Positions 16,190 to 25,752 of a stretch of 64,000 nt of DNA are shown here, piece after piece. The notes beneath the pieces were generated by a model. The model was not told where the DNA came from and did no database searches. It worked only from the letters and a program-made list of their open reading frames with translations. The translations under genes and the position numbers were made by a program. The DNA comes from Rhizobium sp. Lineage in GTDB: Bacteria; Pseudomonadota; Alphaproteobacteria; Rhizobiales; Rhizobiaceae. Within the stretch, counting starts at the first letter, position 1; the number at the start of each line of letters is the position of its first letter. Location of the stretch: contig PEKW01000006.1 of assembly GCA_002796995.1 (NCBI GenBank), positions 558,627 through 622,626 of the forward strand. The letters are read 5' to 3'.

Positions 16190-19100
16190 TCAGAAGCGAA
16201 CGTCCAGGCGCCCCTTGACCTGCTGTTCCCACTCGCCTTCGCCGGCCTGGCCCGCATAGCTGAGGCCAAGCAGCGCATTCTCGCTGACGGGAACCGAGAA
16301 CCCGGCTTCCATCACCGCGACGTCGCGCGCTGACGGCACGCCGTAGACGGTGAAGCTGTCGCTGCCGGCAAAGGCCAGTCGCGCATCCGGCAGACCGTCG
16401 CCGAAGTCGTGGCGCCAGCCGACCATGCCGTGCAGCACGGCCTTGGTATCGCCAAGTGCGAGCGGCGCCTCACCGCGCAGTCCGAGCGTGCCATAGGTCG
16501 TGTCATAGCTGTCCGCTTCGACGGAAACGGCCGTCACGCCGCCCGTTTCGGTGAAGCCGTCGGTGCGCAGATGAACATAGGCGAGACCGGCAAAGGGCGA
16601 AATCCGGCCGAGGCTGGTGTCGATGTCGTAGCTCGCCTCGCCGAACAATTGCGCCGTGCGGGCGTCGTAATCCGCTTCGTTGCGGTCATCGAGACTGCCG
16701 GCATCAACCGTGCGTTCGGTGGAAATCTCGTGCCAGGTATAGGCCGCGCCGAAGCGGAGATCGAGCGCACCGAAGGAGCGGCCGCCATAGAGGCCGAGCG
16801 AAGCGTTGTCGGACGTGCCCGAGGCACCGCGCGATGCCTCGTCGAAGGACGTTTGGCTGTAGGCACCGGCGAAACCCATCCGCCATTCGTCGGCGAGAAC
16901 GGTGTCCGCACCGCCGGCAAAGCCCCCCGTCGAATGGGCGAGCGATCCGGCATTGCCGTCGCTTTCGGAGCGTGCCCAGGCGCCGAAGGCCGAGGTCCAG
17001 AAACCATGGCCTTGCGAAGAGTCGCCGAGCAACCGGGCGTTGAACGCATCGCGGACATAGTGGCTGTCGTCGACCAGCATGCCCTTGGTCGAGGCGTGGA
17101 TGTCGCCGGACAGGTCGTCGAAGGCGCCCTGCACATCGGCGGCGCCAAGTCCGACGACGGCGTCGTAGAGCGCATCCCCGATCGCCAGCGATTCCAGCGC
17201 GGTGCCGACGGCGACCTGGTTGCGCGTCTCGGCGAGGCTGGAGAAGGCGATGTCATTGCGCAGCAGGGTGAGGAAGACATTGTCGGCATCATAGGTCAGC
17301 CGACCGTCGAGGAAGGCGAAGCTGTCGGTCAGCGTGCCGAAGCTGCCGTTCACGCCGCCCGCCGCGCTGAGGATCGTGTAGACGGTGCCGGACGTGTAGG
17401 TCGAACCGTCGTCCGTGCCGTTCTCCGGTCCGACGGTCACGGTTGCGCCGCTGTCGATGGTGGCCGTCCCGGAGGCATCGATCAGATCGCTGTTGCCGAG
17501 GTCGTCGACCTCGACCGAGTAGAACGAACCGGAGGCGAAGGTGATGTCGCCGACGCTGATCGTGCCGATCGAATTGCCAGGAGCCACCGTGCCGCCGCTC
17601 GCCACCGCGACATTGCCGAGCGTACCGGTGCCGCCGAGCGTTGCGCCGTCGAGCACGTTGGCCACAACCGACAGCGTGTCGGTGTTGACCGATACTAGTC
17701 CGCCCTCGATCGACAGGCCGCCGGTGAAGGCAGAATAGTCGCCGGTGAGTTCGGTGATGCCGGAAAGGAAGGACAGCGTGCCCGTGCCCGTCACATCCGC
17801 CCCGAAGACATAATCGGTTGCCGTATGGTTGAAGACGATCTCGCCGTCGCCGTCGCCGAAGATCACGGTGTCGGTGTCGATGACGCCGGCAGTCGCAGCC
17901 GCGTCGCCGGCTGCCGCACCGATGTTGAGGATACCGCTGGAACCGGCATCGTCGGCGATGACGATACGGTCGGCGCTTAACGTTACACCATTGGCGACGG
18001 TCAGTTCGCCGTCAAGCACGCTGACGACGGCCGAACGCATGTCGGTATTGATCGATACCAGCCCGCCGTCGATCGACAGATCGCCGGTGAAGCCGGAGTA
18101 ATTGCCCGTCAGCTCGGTGGCACCGGACAGGAAGGACAACATGCCGGTACCGGTCACGTCCGCACCGAATACATAGTCGGTCGCCGTGTGGTTGAAGACG
18201 ATCTCACCGTCGCCGTCTCCGAAGATGACGGTGTCTGTGTCGATGACACCCCTGGTCGCCGCAGCATCGCCGGCTGCCGCACCGATGTTGAGAATACCGC
18301 TGGAACCGGCATCGTCTGCTATGACGATGCGATCGGCGCGCACCGTTGCTCCATTGGCGACGGTCAGTTCGCCGTCACCCTCGATGCCGATCGACAAGCG
18401 GTCGTCCAACGCCAAGGTGGAGCCGGGGCCAGAGACGATGACCGTGCCGGACGAGCCGACTTCATTTCCAATATGCAGGCGGTTGCCGTAGACCGCGCCG
18501 GAATTGACGACCGAAAGATGACCGGTCCCATGGCGACCGACATTGAGATCGCCGGAATAGAGCATGGCCGGATCGACGACGGCCGCCCACATCGACCTCG
18601 AACCGGTCACGGTCATGGTGCCCACCGAGCCGGCGAGGTCGCCGAGAATGCCCTGCGCGCTGCCGACGTAGCCACCATTGGCGATGGTAACCGTTCCTTC
18701 CGCGCCACTATTGTGACCGACGAAGAAGGCCCCGCTCAATGTCCAGCCTGACCCTGAGCCCGTTACCAGAAGCTCACTGTCGGAACCGGCCTCGGTGCCC
18801 ACATAACCGTCGGTGCTCGAGACGTCTGCGTTACTGGCAATAGTCAAGAAACCGTCGCCCAGATTGCCGACATAGAGCGTGCCCGTATTGCGCCAACGGC
18901 TGCCGGCGCCGGTCACAGTGGCTGTGCCGGTCGAGGCCGCGTTCCAGCCGAGGATCGCGCCATCCGAACGGACAAATGCGCCGTTGCGGATCGTCAGCGA
19001 CCCGGTGCCGTTGTAGCCGATGCCGATGCGGTCGGCGATGGAAAGGATCGCGTTGTCGACGACGATTGCACCGCTGCCGGCGGCGGTGTAACCCAGATAG

Positions 19101-20026
19101 GCCGCGCCAAGGTCGACGTTGGCATTAACCGTGACATTGAGAGTGCCGGAGCCGCTCGCGCCGAGATAGAGATCGCCGCGCACCAACCATTGGCTGCCGA
19201 GGCCGTCGACATTGACGCTGCTACCCGAGGCGGAGGCCAGATTGGCGATGGTCGCGGTGCCGCTTTGGACAAAGCCTTCATTGATCACGTCCAGCGTACC
19301 CATCCCGCCGCCGCCGACAAGCAGGCCACCCGTCGTGGTCCAGGTCGAGCCGGTCCCGCTGACCAGGGCCTCTCCGATGGTATTGGTGCCGTTGGCGATG
19401 ATGCTGTCGGCGCTCGTCACGTCGGAACCGGAGAGGATGTTGAGATAGCCATGGCCGCCGCTGGAGGCGTCGCCGCCGAAGCCGACATAGAGAAGGCCGG
19501 AAGTGGTCAGGCTGGCATTGTCCTGAAGGTTGACCGTGCCGGTCGATGTCGTGCCGGACGCAATGTTCATTTCCCCGGTGGTGACCGCCGCGCCGTCCAG
19601 GATGCTGATGACGCCGTCGCCGCCATTGCCGACATAGATCGCCCCGGAATTGGTCCAGTCATTGCCGGCTCCGGTGATGGTGGCCGACCCCGTCGAACCG
19701 CTGTTCCAGCCAAGCGACACGGAATCCGACGTCAGGTCGTCCTCCATGGTCAGATCGGCCGCGCCGCCAAGCCCAAGGAACAGCGTTCCGACATTGGCGC
19801 CGGCGCCGTCGATCACCACGCCGGGCGCATCGATGCGAGCGGTGTCGCCGGCATTCGGCGTGTGCCCGTCCCAGACCCAGTTGCTGTCGACGAACCAGTC
19901 ATTGGTGCCGCCGCTCCAGTAGACGGAATCGGCCTGCGCTGCGCCGGAAAAACCGGCGGCAAGGGACAGCGCCAGGGCGCTCGTCGACGACAGACGGATA
20001 CGATGCGCGAGACGGGCGTTGTTCAT
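16190..20026 (-). CDS. Autotransporter (type Va secretion) with repetitive passenger
   Basis: A 1278-residue outer-membrane or secreted protein. The signal peptide is LSSTSALALSLAAGFSGAAQA near the N-terminus. The passenger is Gly/Thr/Ser/Asp-rich beta-helix sequence, with recurrent units such as GSGSTWTTTGGLLVGGGGMGTLDVINEG (quoted in part: TTTGGLLVGGGGMGTLDV). The C-terminal 270 or so residues form an autotransporter beta-barrel (GHGFWTSAFGAWAR, AFAGSDSFTVYGVP) ending in VRF with terminal Phe. GGGAGG sits six bases before the ATG. Residues 560-800 contain two near-identical 112-residue copies (see findings). Probable adhesin or surface protein; no catalytic motif seen. Confidence 0.9.
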   Translation of the reverse strand: MNNARLAHRIRLSSTSALALSLAAGFSGAAQADSVYWSGGTNDWFVDSNWVWDGHTPNAGDTARIDAPGVVIDGAGANVGTLFLGLGGAADLTMEDDLTSDSVSLGWNSGSTGSATITGAGNDWTNSGAIYVGNGGDGVISILDGAAVTTGEMNIASGTTSTGTVNLQDNASLTTSGLLYVGFGGDASSGGHGYLNILSGSDVTSADSIIANGTNTIGEALVSGTGSTWTTTGGLLVGGGGMGTLDVINEGFVQSGTATIANLASASGSSVNVDGLGSQWLVRGDLYLGASGSGTLNVTVNANVDLGAAYLGYTAAGSGAIVVDNAILSIADRIGIGYNGTGSLTIRNGAFVRSDGAILGWNAASTGTATVTGAGSRWRNTGTLYVGNLGDGFLTIASNADVSSTDGYVGTEAGSDSELLVTGSGSGWTLSGAFFVGHNSGAEGTVTIANGGYVGSAQGILGDLAGSVGTMTVTGSRSMWAAVVDPAMLYSGDLNVGRHGTGHLSVVNSGAVYGNRLHIGNEVGSSGTVIVSGPGSTLALDDRLSIGIEGDGELTVANGATVRADRIVIADDAGSSGILNIGAAAGDAAATRGVIDTDTVIFGDGDGEIVFNHTATDYVFGADVTGTGMLSFLSGATELTGNYSGFTGDLSIDGGLVSINTDMRSAVVSVLDGELTVANGVTLSADRIVIADDAGSSGILNIGAAAGDAAATAGVIDTDTVIFGDGDGEIVFNHTATDYVFGADVTGTGTLSFLSGITELTGDYSAFTGGLSIEGGLVSVNTDTLSVVANVLDGATLGGTGTLGNVAVASGGTVAPGNSIGTISVGDITFASGSFYSVEVDDLGNSDLIDASGTATIDSGATVTVGPENGTDDGSTYTSGTVYTILSAAGGVNGSFGTLTDSFAFLDGRLTYDADNVFLTLLRNDIAFSSLAETRNQVAVGTALESLAIGDALYDAVVGLGAADVQGAFDDLSGDIHASTKGMLVDDSHYVRDAFNARLLGDSSQGHGFWTSAFGAWARSESDGNAGSLAHSTGGFAGGADTVLADEWRMGFAGAYSQTSFDEASRGASGTSDNASLGLYGGRSFGALDLRFGAAYTWHEISTERTVDAGSLDDRNEADYDARTAQLFGEASYDIDTSLGRISPFAGLAYVHLRTDGFTETGGVTAVSVEADSYDTTYGTLGLRGEAPLALGDTKAVLHGMVGWRHDFGDGLPDARLAFAGSDSFTVYGVPSARDVAVMEAGFSVPVSENALLGLSYAGQAGEGEWEQQVKGRLDVRF
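17678..18014 (-). repeat. Internal direct repeat, copy A (autotransporter passenger)
   Basis: A 337-bp segment that aligns without gaps to 18041-18377, with about 10-15% mismatches by eye. It encodes the passenger unit with ADRIVIADDAGSSGILNIG and FGDGDGEIVFNHTATDYVFG. Confidence 0.8.
18041..18377 (-). repeat. Internal direct repeat, copy B (autotransporter passenger)
   Basis: The second copy, offset by 363 bp from copy A, encoding the same unit (ADRIVIADDAGSSGILNIG) with a few substitutions. The equal length and DNA-level similarity point to a fairly recent tandem duplication inside the gene. Confidence 0.8.
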
Positions 20027-20240
20027 GCAGGGCCTCCCGGAGACACCGCGACGGCCAAACCAGCCGTCCCGGCACCTCTAAATTGATTAAAGAATCGATC
20101 CGATCCTTTTCCCAAGCCGGGAACAAATCCGTCAATGGAAAGCACACGTACCTTCCCGATACACCCGAAAATGGTCGCGGATAGCAGCATGCGCGCCACA
20201 CGCTACCATTCGGCGATGGGCGTCACAGATCGATAGCTGC

Positions 20241-21116
20241 CTAGAGTGCGTTGCGCCTTGCCAGCACGTTTTCCCGCCAGACCGTGAACAGCCCGGCGCC
20301 GACGACGATCGCCGCGCCGATCACCATATTGGCCCGCAGCACCTCGCCGAAGACGAGGACGGCGATACCGGAGGCCAGTACAAGCTGCAGATAGGTGATC
20401 GGCTGGACCGCCACGGCATGGAGATTGTCATAGGCCTTGATCAGCAGATAGTGACCGGCAATTCCGGTGCAGCAGAGCAGGATCATCCATTTCCAGTCGG
20501 ACGGCGAAATCTCCGTCCAGAAGAACGGCCCGGCAATCGACAGCGCCACCGCACCGACCGTGCCGATATAGAAGAAGCTCGTCATCGGCCCGTCCACCCG
20601 GCTGACCAGCCGCGTCATCAGTCCGTAGAGCGCGCCGATCACGGCCGTCGAGATCGGCAGGATCACCAGCGGACTGAACTGGTCGCCGCTGGGCGACAGG
20701 ATCAGCAGTACGCCGCACAGGCCGACCCCGATGGCCGTCCAGCGCCGCCATCCGACCTTCTCGCCGAGGATCGGCACCGACAGCAGCGCGACGATCAGCG
20801 GCCCGGAGGCGAAGATCGCCTGCGACTGGGCAAGCCCGACCTTGGCGAAAGCGGTGATGGCGATCGGGATCTGCACGGCCAGCAGCAGGCCGCGGGCGAT
20901 CTGCAGGACCGGGCGTCTGGTAGCGACCGCCGCCCTCAGCCCGCCGCGTGCCCGCATGGCGAACAGGATGGCGAAGATCGCGAACGCCCAATAGCGGAAC
21001 ATCGCCACCAGCACCGGCGGATAGTACATGCCGAGATGCTTCGAGACGGCGTCCTGCACCGAAAATATGGTGAAGGCGATGATGGCGAAGGCATAGCCGA
21101 GCGGCGTGGACTTCAT
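20241..21116 (-). CDS. EamA/DMT-family transporter
   Basis: A 291-residue membrane protein with ten predicted helices in two EamA repeats: the first with FTIFSVQDAVSKHLGMYYPP, ending near LGEKVGWRRWTAIGVGLCGV; the second with VVGAGLFTVWREN at the end and QPITYLQLVLASGIAVLVFGE. Members export amino acids, metabolites or drugs; the substrate is not predictable. The start is the ATG at 21116 (MKSTPLGYAFAI); the track's longer version adds a basic tail without a signal. A LysR gene is divergent across a 197-bp region with a strong palindrome, so this is probably its target. Confidence 0.87.
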   Translation of the reverse strand: MKSTPLGYAFAIIAFTIFSVQDAVSKHLGMYYPPVLVAMFRYWAFAIFAILFAMRARGGLRAAVATRRPVLQIARGLLLAVQIPIAITAFAKVGLAQSQAIFASGPLIVALLSVPILGEKVGWRRWTAIGVGLCGVLLILSPSGDQFSPLVILPISTAVIGALYGLMTRLVSRVDGPMTSFFYIGTVGAVALSIAGPFFWTEISPSDWKWMILLCCTGIAGHYLLIKAYDNLHAVAVQPITYLQLVLASGIAVLVFGEVLRANMVIGAAIVVGAGLFTVWRENVLARRNAL

Positions 21117-21197
21117 GAAACCGGCTGACCTGGGACGGGCGAAAACGGGAGCGCCACAGGGAGAGCGGCGAATCGATCGTATACGTCTCTTGTCATT

Positions 21198-21217
21198 TGC
21201 AAAGTCGGAACTTTGCA
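21198..21217. promoter_or_regulatory. Palindromic LysR-type binding site
   Basis: TGCAAAGT, CGGA, ACTTTGCA: 8-bp perfect arms with a 4-bp centre, lying between the EamA gene (start 21116) and the LysR gene (start 21314). It fits the T-N11-A dyad expected for LysR regulators. Confidence 0.55.
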
Positions 21218-21313
21218 CACCTGCCCTGCGGCAGACGAAGCCGAGGGACGTCGTGGCCAGCCAGCAACTCCTGCCGCTTGCCCTTGCGCCACCGCCCATG
21301 CTCTAACGGCGCC

Positions 21314-22222
21314 ATGGCCTTCACGCTTCGCCAGCTGCAGTATTTCATCGCCGTCGCCGAGCAGGGCTCCGTGACGCGGGCGGCCCAGAACCTGTCGATC
21401 TCGCAGTCCTCGGTGACCGAGGCGATCAAGGAACTGGAGGGCGATCTCGGCGTCGAACTGTTCGACCGCCATCCGCGCGGCCTGTCGATCACCCATAACG
21501 GCCACCAGTTCCTGCGCCACGCCACCAAGATCCTGGCGACCGTCTCCGATGCGCGCAACGCCTTTTCCGAGACCCAGGAAAACACAGGCGGCACGCTCAA
21601 TATCGGCGTCACCTCGCTGGTCGCCGGCTACGTGCTCTCCGACCTGCTCGCCCGCTATCGCCGCGCCTGCCCCGGCGTCGAGGTTTCGGCCATCGAGGAC
21701 AATGGCTCGTATCTCGAACACCTGCTGATCGGCGGCGAACTCGACGTCGCCGTCATGGTCATCTCCAACCTGCGCGACCGCATGGCGCTGCAGGCCGAAA
21801 TCCTCGAAACCTCGCCCTACCGCCTGTGGCTGCCCATGGGCCACCCGCTCGTCTCCGCCGACATCATCTCGATCGCCGACATCGCCCGCGAACCGCTGAT
21901 CATGCTGACCGTCGACGAAATCGAGGAAAACACCGGCAAGCTCCTCTCGGCGCTCGGCGCCCGCCCGCACGTCGCCTTCCGCACCCGCTCGGTCGAAGCA
22001 GTGCGCAGCCTGGTCGCGACCGGCGCCGGCGTGGCGCTCCTGCCCGACCTCGTCTACCGCCCCTGGTCGCTGGAAGGCGACCGCATCGAAAGCCGCGACG
22101 TCTCCGGCGCCCTGCCGGTCGTCCAGGTCGGCATGGTCTGGCGCAAGGGCTCGAGCCTGCCGCAATCCGCCCGCGACTTCGTCGGCATAGCCGAGGCTCT
22201 CAGAAGCGGGCGGGGACGTTAA
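21314..22222 (+). CDS. LysR-family transcriptional regulator
   Basis: A 302-residue regulator. The N-terminal winged HTH is LRQLQYFIAVAEQGSVTRAAQNLSISQSSVTEAIKELE (residues 4-41), and the remainder is the two-lobed periplasmic-binding-like effector domain (GGTLNIGVTSLVAGYVLSDLL onward, with IGGELDVAVMVISNL). The ATG at 21314 gives the standard LysR N-terminus (MAFTLRQLQYF); the track's earlier start would pass through the predicted operator. It is divergent from the EamA transporter gene, so it likely regulates that gene and itself. The co-inducer is unknown. Confidence 0.9.
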   Translation: MAFTLRQLQYFIAVAEQGSVTRAAQNLSISQSSVTEAIKELEGDLGVELFDRHPRGLSITHNGHQFLRHATKILATVSDARNAFSETQENTGGTLNIGVTSLVAGYVLSDLLARYRRACPGVEVSAIEDNGSYLEHLLIGGELDVAVMVISNLRDRMALQAEILETSPYRLWLPMGHPLVSADIISIADIAREPLIMLTVDEIEENTGKLLSALGARPHVAFRTRSVEAVRSLVATGAGVALLPDLVYRPWSLEGDRIESRDVSGALPVVQVGMVWRKGSSLPQSARDFVGIAEALRSGRGR

Positions 22223-22242
22223 ATCTCATATTCTTGGTGGAC

Positions 22243-22372
22243 TCCCCCTCTGGCCTGCCGGCCATCTCCCCCACAAGGGGGGAGAACACGCGTGGGACCG
22301 TTCTGCCCTGAACCTGCCGCAGCTTTCGCGGAAAGGCCCCTCCCCCTTGTGGGGAGGGGTTGGGGAGGGGTC
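22243..22372. repeat. RIME-like intergenic repeat, type I, inverted pair
   Basis: The left copy (22243-22285) begins TCCCCCTCTGGCCTGCCGG and ends CCACAAGGGGGGAGAAC. The right part (22337-22372), read on the other strand, has the related CCCACAAGGGGGAGGGG end. The two face each other after the LysR gene. The family recurs at 29237-29470 and 31602-31827. Confidence 0.65.
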
Positions 22373-22506
22373 TTCATGCCTTACCTTTCGGAAAAACCGA
22401 TAGCGACTTTCTGACAAATGAATTTGCGAATGCGGCGATTTCGCGTCACCTTGATCCTCGGGAACAAACGCCGCGACAAGGCGGCCCCCAACCGGGAGAA
22501 ATCGCT

Positions 22507-23664
22507 ATGAGAAAGTTATTGCAGTCCTGCACCGCAATCATCGCCGTTGCCAGCTTCGCCACCAATGCCATCGCCCAGGAACCGCTGAAGGAACTCGGCA
22601 AGGGTGAAGGCGCGCTCTCCATCGTCGCCTGGGCCGGCTATATCGAGCGCGGCGAAACCGACAAGAATTACGACTGGGTCACCAAGTTCGAAGCCGACAC
22701 CGGCTGCAAGGTCACCGTCAAGACCGCCGCGACCTCGGACGAAATGGTCGCCCTGATGAACGAAGGCGGCTTCGACCTCGTCACCGCCTCGGGAGACGCG
22801 TCGCTCCGCCTCGTCGCCGGCAAGCGCGTCCAGCCGATCAACACAGACCTCATCCCGTCGTGGAAGACCATCGACGAGCGCCTGCAGAACGCGCCCTGGC
22901 ACACCAAGGACGGCGTTCACTACGGCACGCCCTATGTCTGGGGCCCGAACGTGCTGATGTACAACACCGAAGCCTTCAAGGAAGCGCCGACCAGCTGGAA
23001 GGTCGTCTTCGAGGAAATGACGCTCGCCGACGGCAAGTCCAACAAGGGCCGCGTCCAGGCCTATGACGGCCCGATCTATGTCGCCGACGCCGCCCTCTAC
23101 CTGATGAAGCACAAGCCGGAACTTGGCATCAAGGACCCCTACGAGCTGAACGAGGACCAGTACAAGGCCGCCCTCGACCTGCTGCGCGTCCAGCGCACGC
23201 TGGTCGGCCGCTACTGGCACGACGCCATGATCCAGATCGACGACTTCAAGAACGAAGGCGTCGTGGCTTCCGGTTCCTGGCCGTTCCAGGTCAACCTGAT
23301 GAAGGCCGAAGGCGCCAAGATCGCCTCCACCTTCCCGGAAGAAGGCGTCACCGGCTGGGCCGACACCACCATGCTGCACGCCGACAGCGAGCACCCGAAC
23401 TGCGCCTACATGTGGATGGAGCATTCGCTCTCGCCCAAGGTCCAGGGCGACGTCTCCGCCTGGTTCGGCACCGTTCCCTCGGTTCCTGCCGCCTGCAAGG
23501 GCAATGAACTGCTGACCGACGAAGGCTGCACGACCAACGGCTACGACAATTTCGAGAAGATCAGCTTCTGGAAGACGCCGACTTCGAAGTGCGAAAGCCA
23601 GGGCGAATGTGTGCCGTATCACCGCTGGGTATCTGACTACATCGGCGTGATCGGCGGACGCTAA
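22507..23664 (+). CDS. Putrescine-type ABC transporter, periplasmic binding protein (YdcS/PotD-like)
   Basis: A 385-residue solute-binding protein. The signal peptide is MRKLLQSCTAIIAVASFATNAIAQEP. The mature protein has LSIVAWAGYIERG, TGCKVTVKTAATSDEM and FDLVTASGDASLRLVAGKRV, as in the PotD/YdcS family. Met 22507 has GGGAG upstream; the track start at 22360 adds a tail encoded in repeat DNA. It heads an operon with ATPase, two permeases and an aldehyde dehydrogenase in the order of E. coli ydcSTUV-patD, which points to putrescine or a related polyamine. A type II RIME-like hairpin separates it from the ATPase gene. Confidence 0.88.
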   Translation: MRKLLQSCTAIIAVASFATNAIAQEPLKELGKGEGALSIVAWAGYIERGETDKNYDWVTKFEADTGCKVTVKTAATSDEMVALMNEGGFDLVTASGDASLRLVAGKRVQPINTDLIPSWKTIDERLQNAPWHTKDGVHYGTPYVWGPNVLMYNTEAFKEAPTSWKVVFEEMTLADGKSNKGRVQAYDGPIYVADAALYLMKHKPELGIKDPYELNEDQYKAALDLLRVQRTLVGRYWHDAMIQIDDFKNEGVVASGSWPFQVNLMKAEGAKIASTFPEEGVTGWADTTMLHADSEHPNCAYMWMEHSLSPKVQGDVSAWFGTVPSVPAACKGNELLTDEGCTTNGYDNFEKISFWKTPTSKCESQGECVPYHRWVSDYIGVIGGR

Positions 23665-23670
23665 AATCCC

Positions 23671-23776
23671 CTTCTCCCCAGCGGGGAGAAGGTGCCCGAA
23701 GGGCGGATGAGGGGGCCGAGCGTTCCGCCCCCTCATCGCCTCGCATTCGCTCGGCACTTCTCCCGCTGGGGAGAAG
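23671..23776. repeat. RIME-like intergenic repeat, type II, between binding-protein and ATPase genes
   Basis: The left arm is CTTCTCCCCAGCGGGGAGAAG, followed by GTGCCCGAAGGGCGGATGAG. The right arm, CCTCATCGCCTCGCATTCGC, runs to CTCCCGCTGGGGAGAAG. Both outer arms can fold into strong hairpins. It sits inside an operon, like REP elements after malE in enteric bacteria. Other copies are at 28141-28273 and 45904-46005. Confidence 0.75.
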
Positions 23777-23818
23777 AGGTCGACGCGTCGAGGCCATCCA
23801 AAACCATCCGGAGTACCT

Positions 23819-24805
23819 ATGACCGCAGCCGTTGAATTCACGCAGGTGTCGCGCCATTTCGGCGCCGTCAAAGCCGTCGATGCCGTCGACCTGAAAATCG
23901 CGCCCGGCGAGTTCTTCGCCATGCTCGGACCCTCCGGTTCCGGCAAGACGACCTGCCTGCGCCTGATCGCCGGCTTCGAACAGCCGACTTCCGGCCATAT
24001 CGAGATCTTCGGCGAAACGGCCGAAGGCGTGCCGCCCTATCGCCGCCACGTCAACACGGTGTTCCAGGACTATGCCCTTTTCCCCCATCTCAACATCCTC
24101 GACAACGTCGCCTACGGGCTGATGGTCAAGGGCGTGGAGAAATCCGAACGGCTGCAGCTCGCCGAACAGGCGCTCGACCTCGTCAAGCTGCCGGGCTACG
24201 GCGCGCGCAAGCCGGGCCAGCTGTCGGGCGGCCAGCGCCAGCGCGTCGCGCTCGCCCGCGCGCTCGTCAACAAGCCGAAGGTGCTCCTTCTCGACGAACC
24301 GCTCGGCGCGCTCGACCTCAAGCTGCGCGAGCAGATGCAGGAAGAGCTGAAGACCTTGCAGCGCTCGCTCGGCATCACCTTCATCTTCGTCACCCATGAC
24401 CAGGGCGAGGCACTGTCGATGGCCGATCGCGTCGCCGTGTTCAACGACGGCAAGATCGTTCAGGCCGGCACGCCGGAAGAAATCTACAACCATCCGAAGA
24501 CCCGCTTCGTCGCCGATTTCGTCGGCTCCTCCAACGTCATCGCCCCGGCCGAGATGCTGAAGCTCGGCGGCGAGGCGAAATGGGCAAGCCTGCGCCCGGA
24601 GGCCATCCGCCTGATGGCCGGCGGTATTCCCGCGACCGTGCGCTCGCACAGCTTCCTCGGCGCCGCCACCCGCGTCACGGTAGGAGCCGGCAATATCGTC
24701 CTGTCGGTCATGGTGCCGGCGGGCCAGCCGGTGCCGGACATCGGCGCCGCGACCGGGCTTTCCTGGCAGCCCTCCGACCTGCACTACATGGACGACGCGG
24801 CATGA
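23819..24805 (+). CDS. Putrescine-type ABC transporter, ATP-binding protein (YdcT/PotA-like)
   Basis: A 328-residue ATPase of the PotA/MalK type. Walker A is GPSGSGKTTCLRLIAGFEQP near residue 39, the Q-loop is FQDYALFPHLNILDNVAYGL, the signature is [16 protein letters not shown], Walker B is [19 protein letters not shown], and the H-loop is FVTHDQGEALSMADR. A C-terminal TOBE-like regulatory domain follows (GIPATVRSHSFLGAATRVTV). CCGGAG precedes the ATG. The stop overlaps the next permease start by 4 nt (ATGA). Confidence 0.92.
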   Translation: MTAAVEFTQVSRHFGAVKAVDAVDLKIAPGEFFAMLGPSGSGKTTCLRLIAGFEQPTSGHIEIFGETAEGVPPYRRHVNTVFQDYALFPHLNILDNVAYGLMVKGVEKSERLQLAEQALDLVKLPGYGARKPGQLSGGQRQRVALARALVNKPKVLLLDEPLGALDLKLREQMQEELKTLQRSLGITFIFVTHDQGEALSMADRVAVFNDGKIVQAGTPEEIYNHPKTRFVADFVGSSNVIAPAEMLKLGGEAKWASLRPEAIRLMAGGIPATVRSHSFLGAATRVTVGAGNIVLSVMVPAGQPVPDIGAATGLSWQPSDLHYMDDAA

Positions 24806-25752
24806 GCGAGGTCGCCACCACATCGATCCTGCCGGGGCGCGGCGGCGTCATGGGGCGCCTGTCGGACCTGTTCTGGCGCCGCCCCAACCTGCTGCTCGCG
24901 CTGATGCTGATCCCGCCGCTCCTGTGGCTCGGCATCATCTATGTCGGCTCGCTGGTCGCCCTGCTGATGCAGAGCTTCTTTTCGATCGACGAATTCTCCG
25001 GAATGATCAACTACGAGCCGACGCTCGCCACCTATGGCCAGCTGCTCAACCCGGCCAATTTCGACATCATCCTCCGTACCGTGCTGATGGCCGCCGTCGT
25101 CACGCTCGCCTCCGCCGTGCTCGCCTTCCCGATCGCTTACTATGCCGCCCGCTACGCCACCGGCAAATGGAAGGCCTTCTTCTATCTCGGCGTCATGCTG
25201 CCGCTTTGGTCGAGCTATCTGGTCAAGGTCTATGCCTGGAAGCTGATCCTCGCCAAGGAAGGCATCCTCACCTGGATCTTCGCGCAACTGCACCTGACCT
25301 GGCTGCTCGACGCCATCCTGGCGATCCCGGTGATCGGCGGCAATTCGCTGTCGATCAGCTATATCGGCACCTTTCTCGTCTTCGTCTATGTCTGGCTGCC
25401 CTTCATGATCCTGCCGGTCCAGGCAGCGCTCGAGCGTGTGCCCGGCAACCTGATCGAGGCCTCGGGCGATCTCGGCGCCCGGCCGAACCAGACTTTCCGC
25501 CACGTGCTTCTGCCGCTGGCGCTCCCCGGCCTCATCGCCGGCTCGATCTTCACCTTCTCGCTGACGCTCGGTGACTACATCATCCCGCAGATCGTCGGCT
25601 CCTCGCGCCTTTTCATCGGCCAGGCCGTCTATGCCCAGCAGGGCACGGCCGGCAACGTGCCGCTCGCCGCCGCCTTCTCGGTCGTGCCGATCGTCATCAT
25701 GGGCCTTTATCTCTGGGCTGCCAAACGCATGGGGGCTTTCGATGCGCTCTGA
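24802..25752 (+). CDS. Putrescine-type ABC transporter permease (YdcU/PotB-like)
   Basis: A 316-residue inner-membrane permease with six or seven helices: [20 protein letters not shown] first, then [20 protein letters not shown]. The binding-protein-dependent transport signature is [20 protein letters not shown] (the EAA loop that docks on the ATPase). The ATG at 24802 overlaps the ATPase stop; the track's earlier start is out-of-frame ATPase sequence. It pairs with the next permease, whose start overlaps its end by 11 nt. Confidence 0.92.
   Translation: MSEVATTSILPGRGGVMGRLSDLFWRRPNLLLALMLIPPLLWLGIIYVGSLVALLMQSFFSIDEFSGMINYEPTLATYGQLLNPANFDIILRTVLMAAVVTLASAVLAFPIAYYAARYATGKWKAFFYLGVMLPLWSSYLVKVYAWKLILAKEGILTWIFAQLHLTWLLDAILAIPVIGGNSLSISYIGTFLVFVYVWLPFMILPVQAALERVPGNLIEASGDLGARPNQTFRHVLLPLALPGLIAGSIFTFSLTLGDYIIPQIVGSSRLFIGQAVYAQQGTAGNVPLAAAFSVVPIVIMGLYLWAAKRMGAFDAL

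Noticed and set aside
16409-17698. 429-codon plus-strand ORF opposite the autotransporter barrel
   Set aside because: Antisense shadow; the minus strand carries the beta-barrel ending in Phe.
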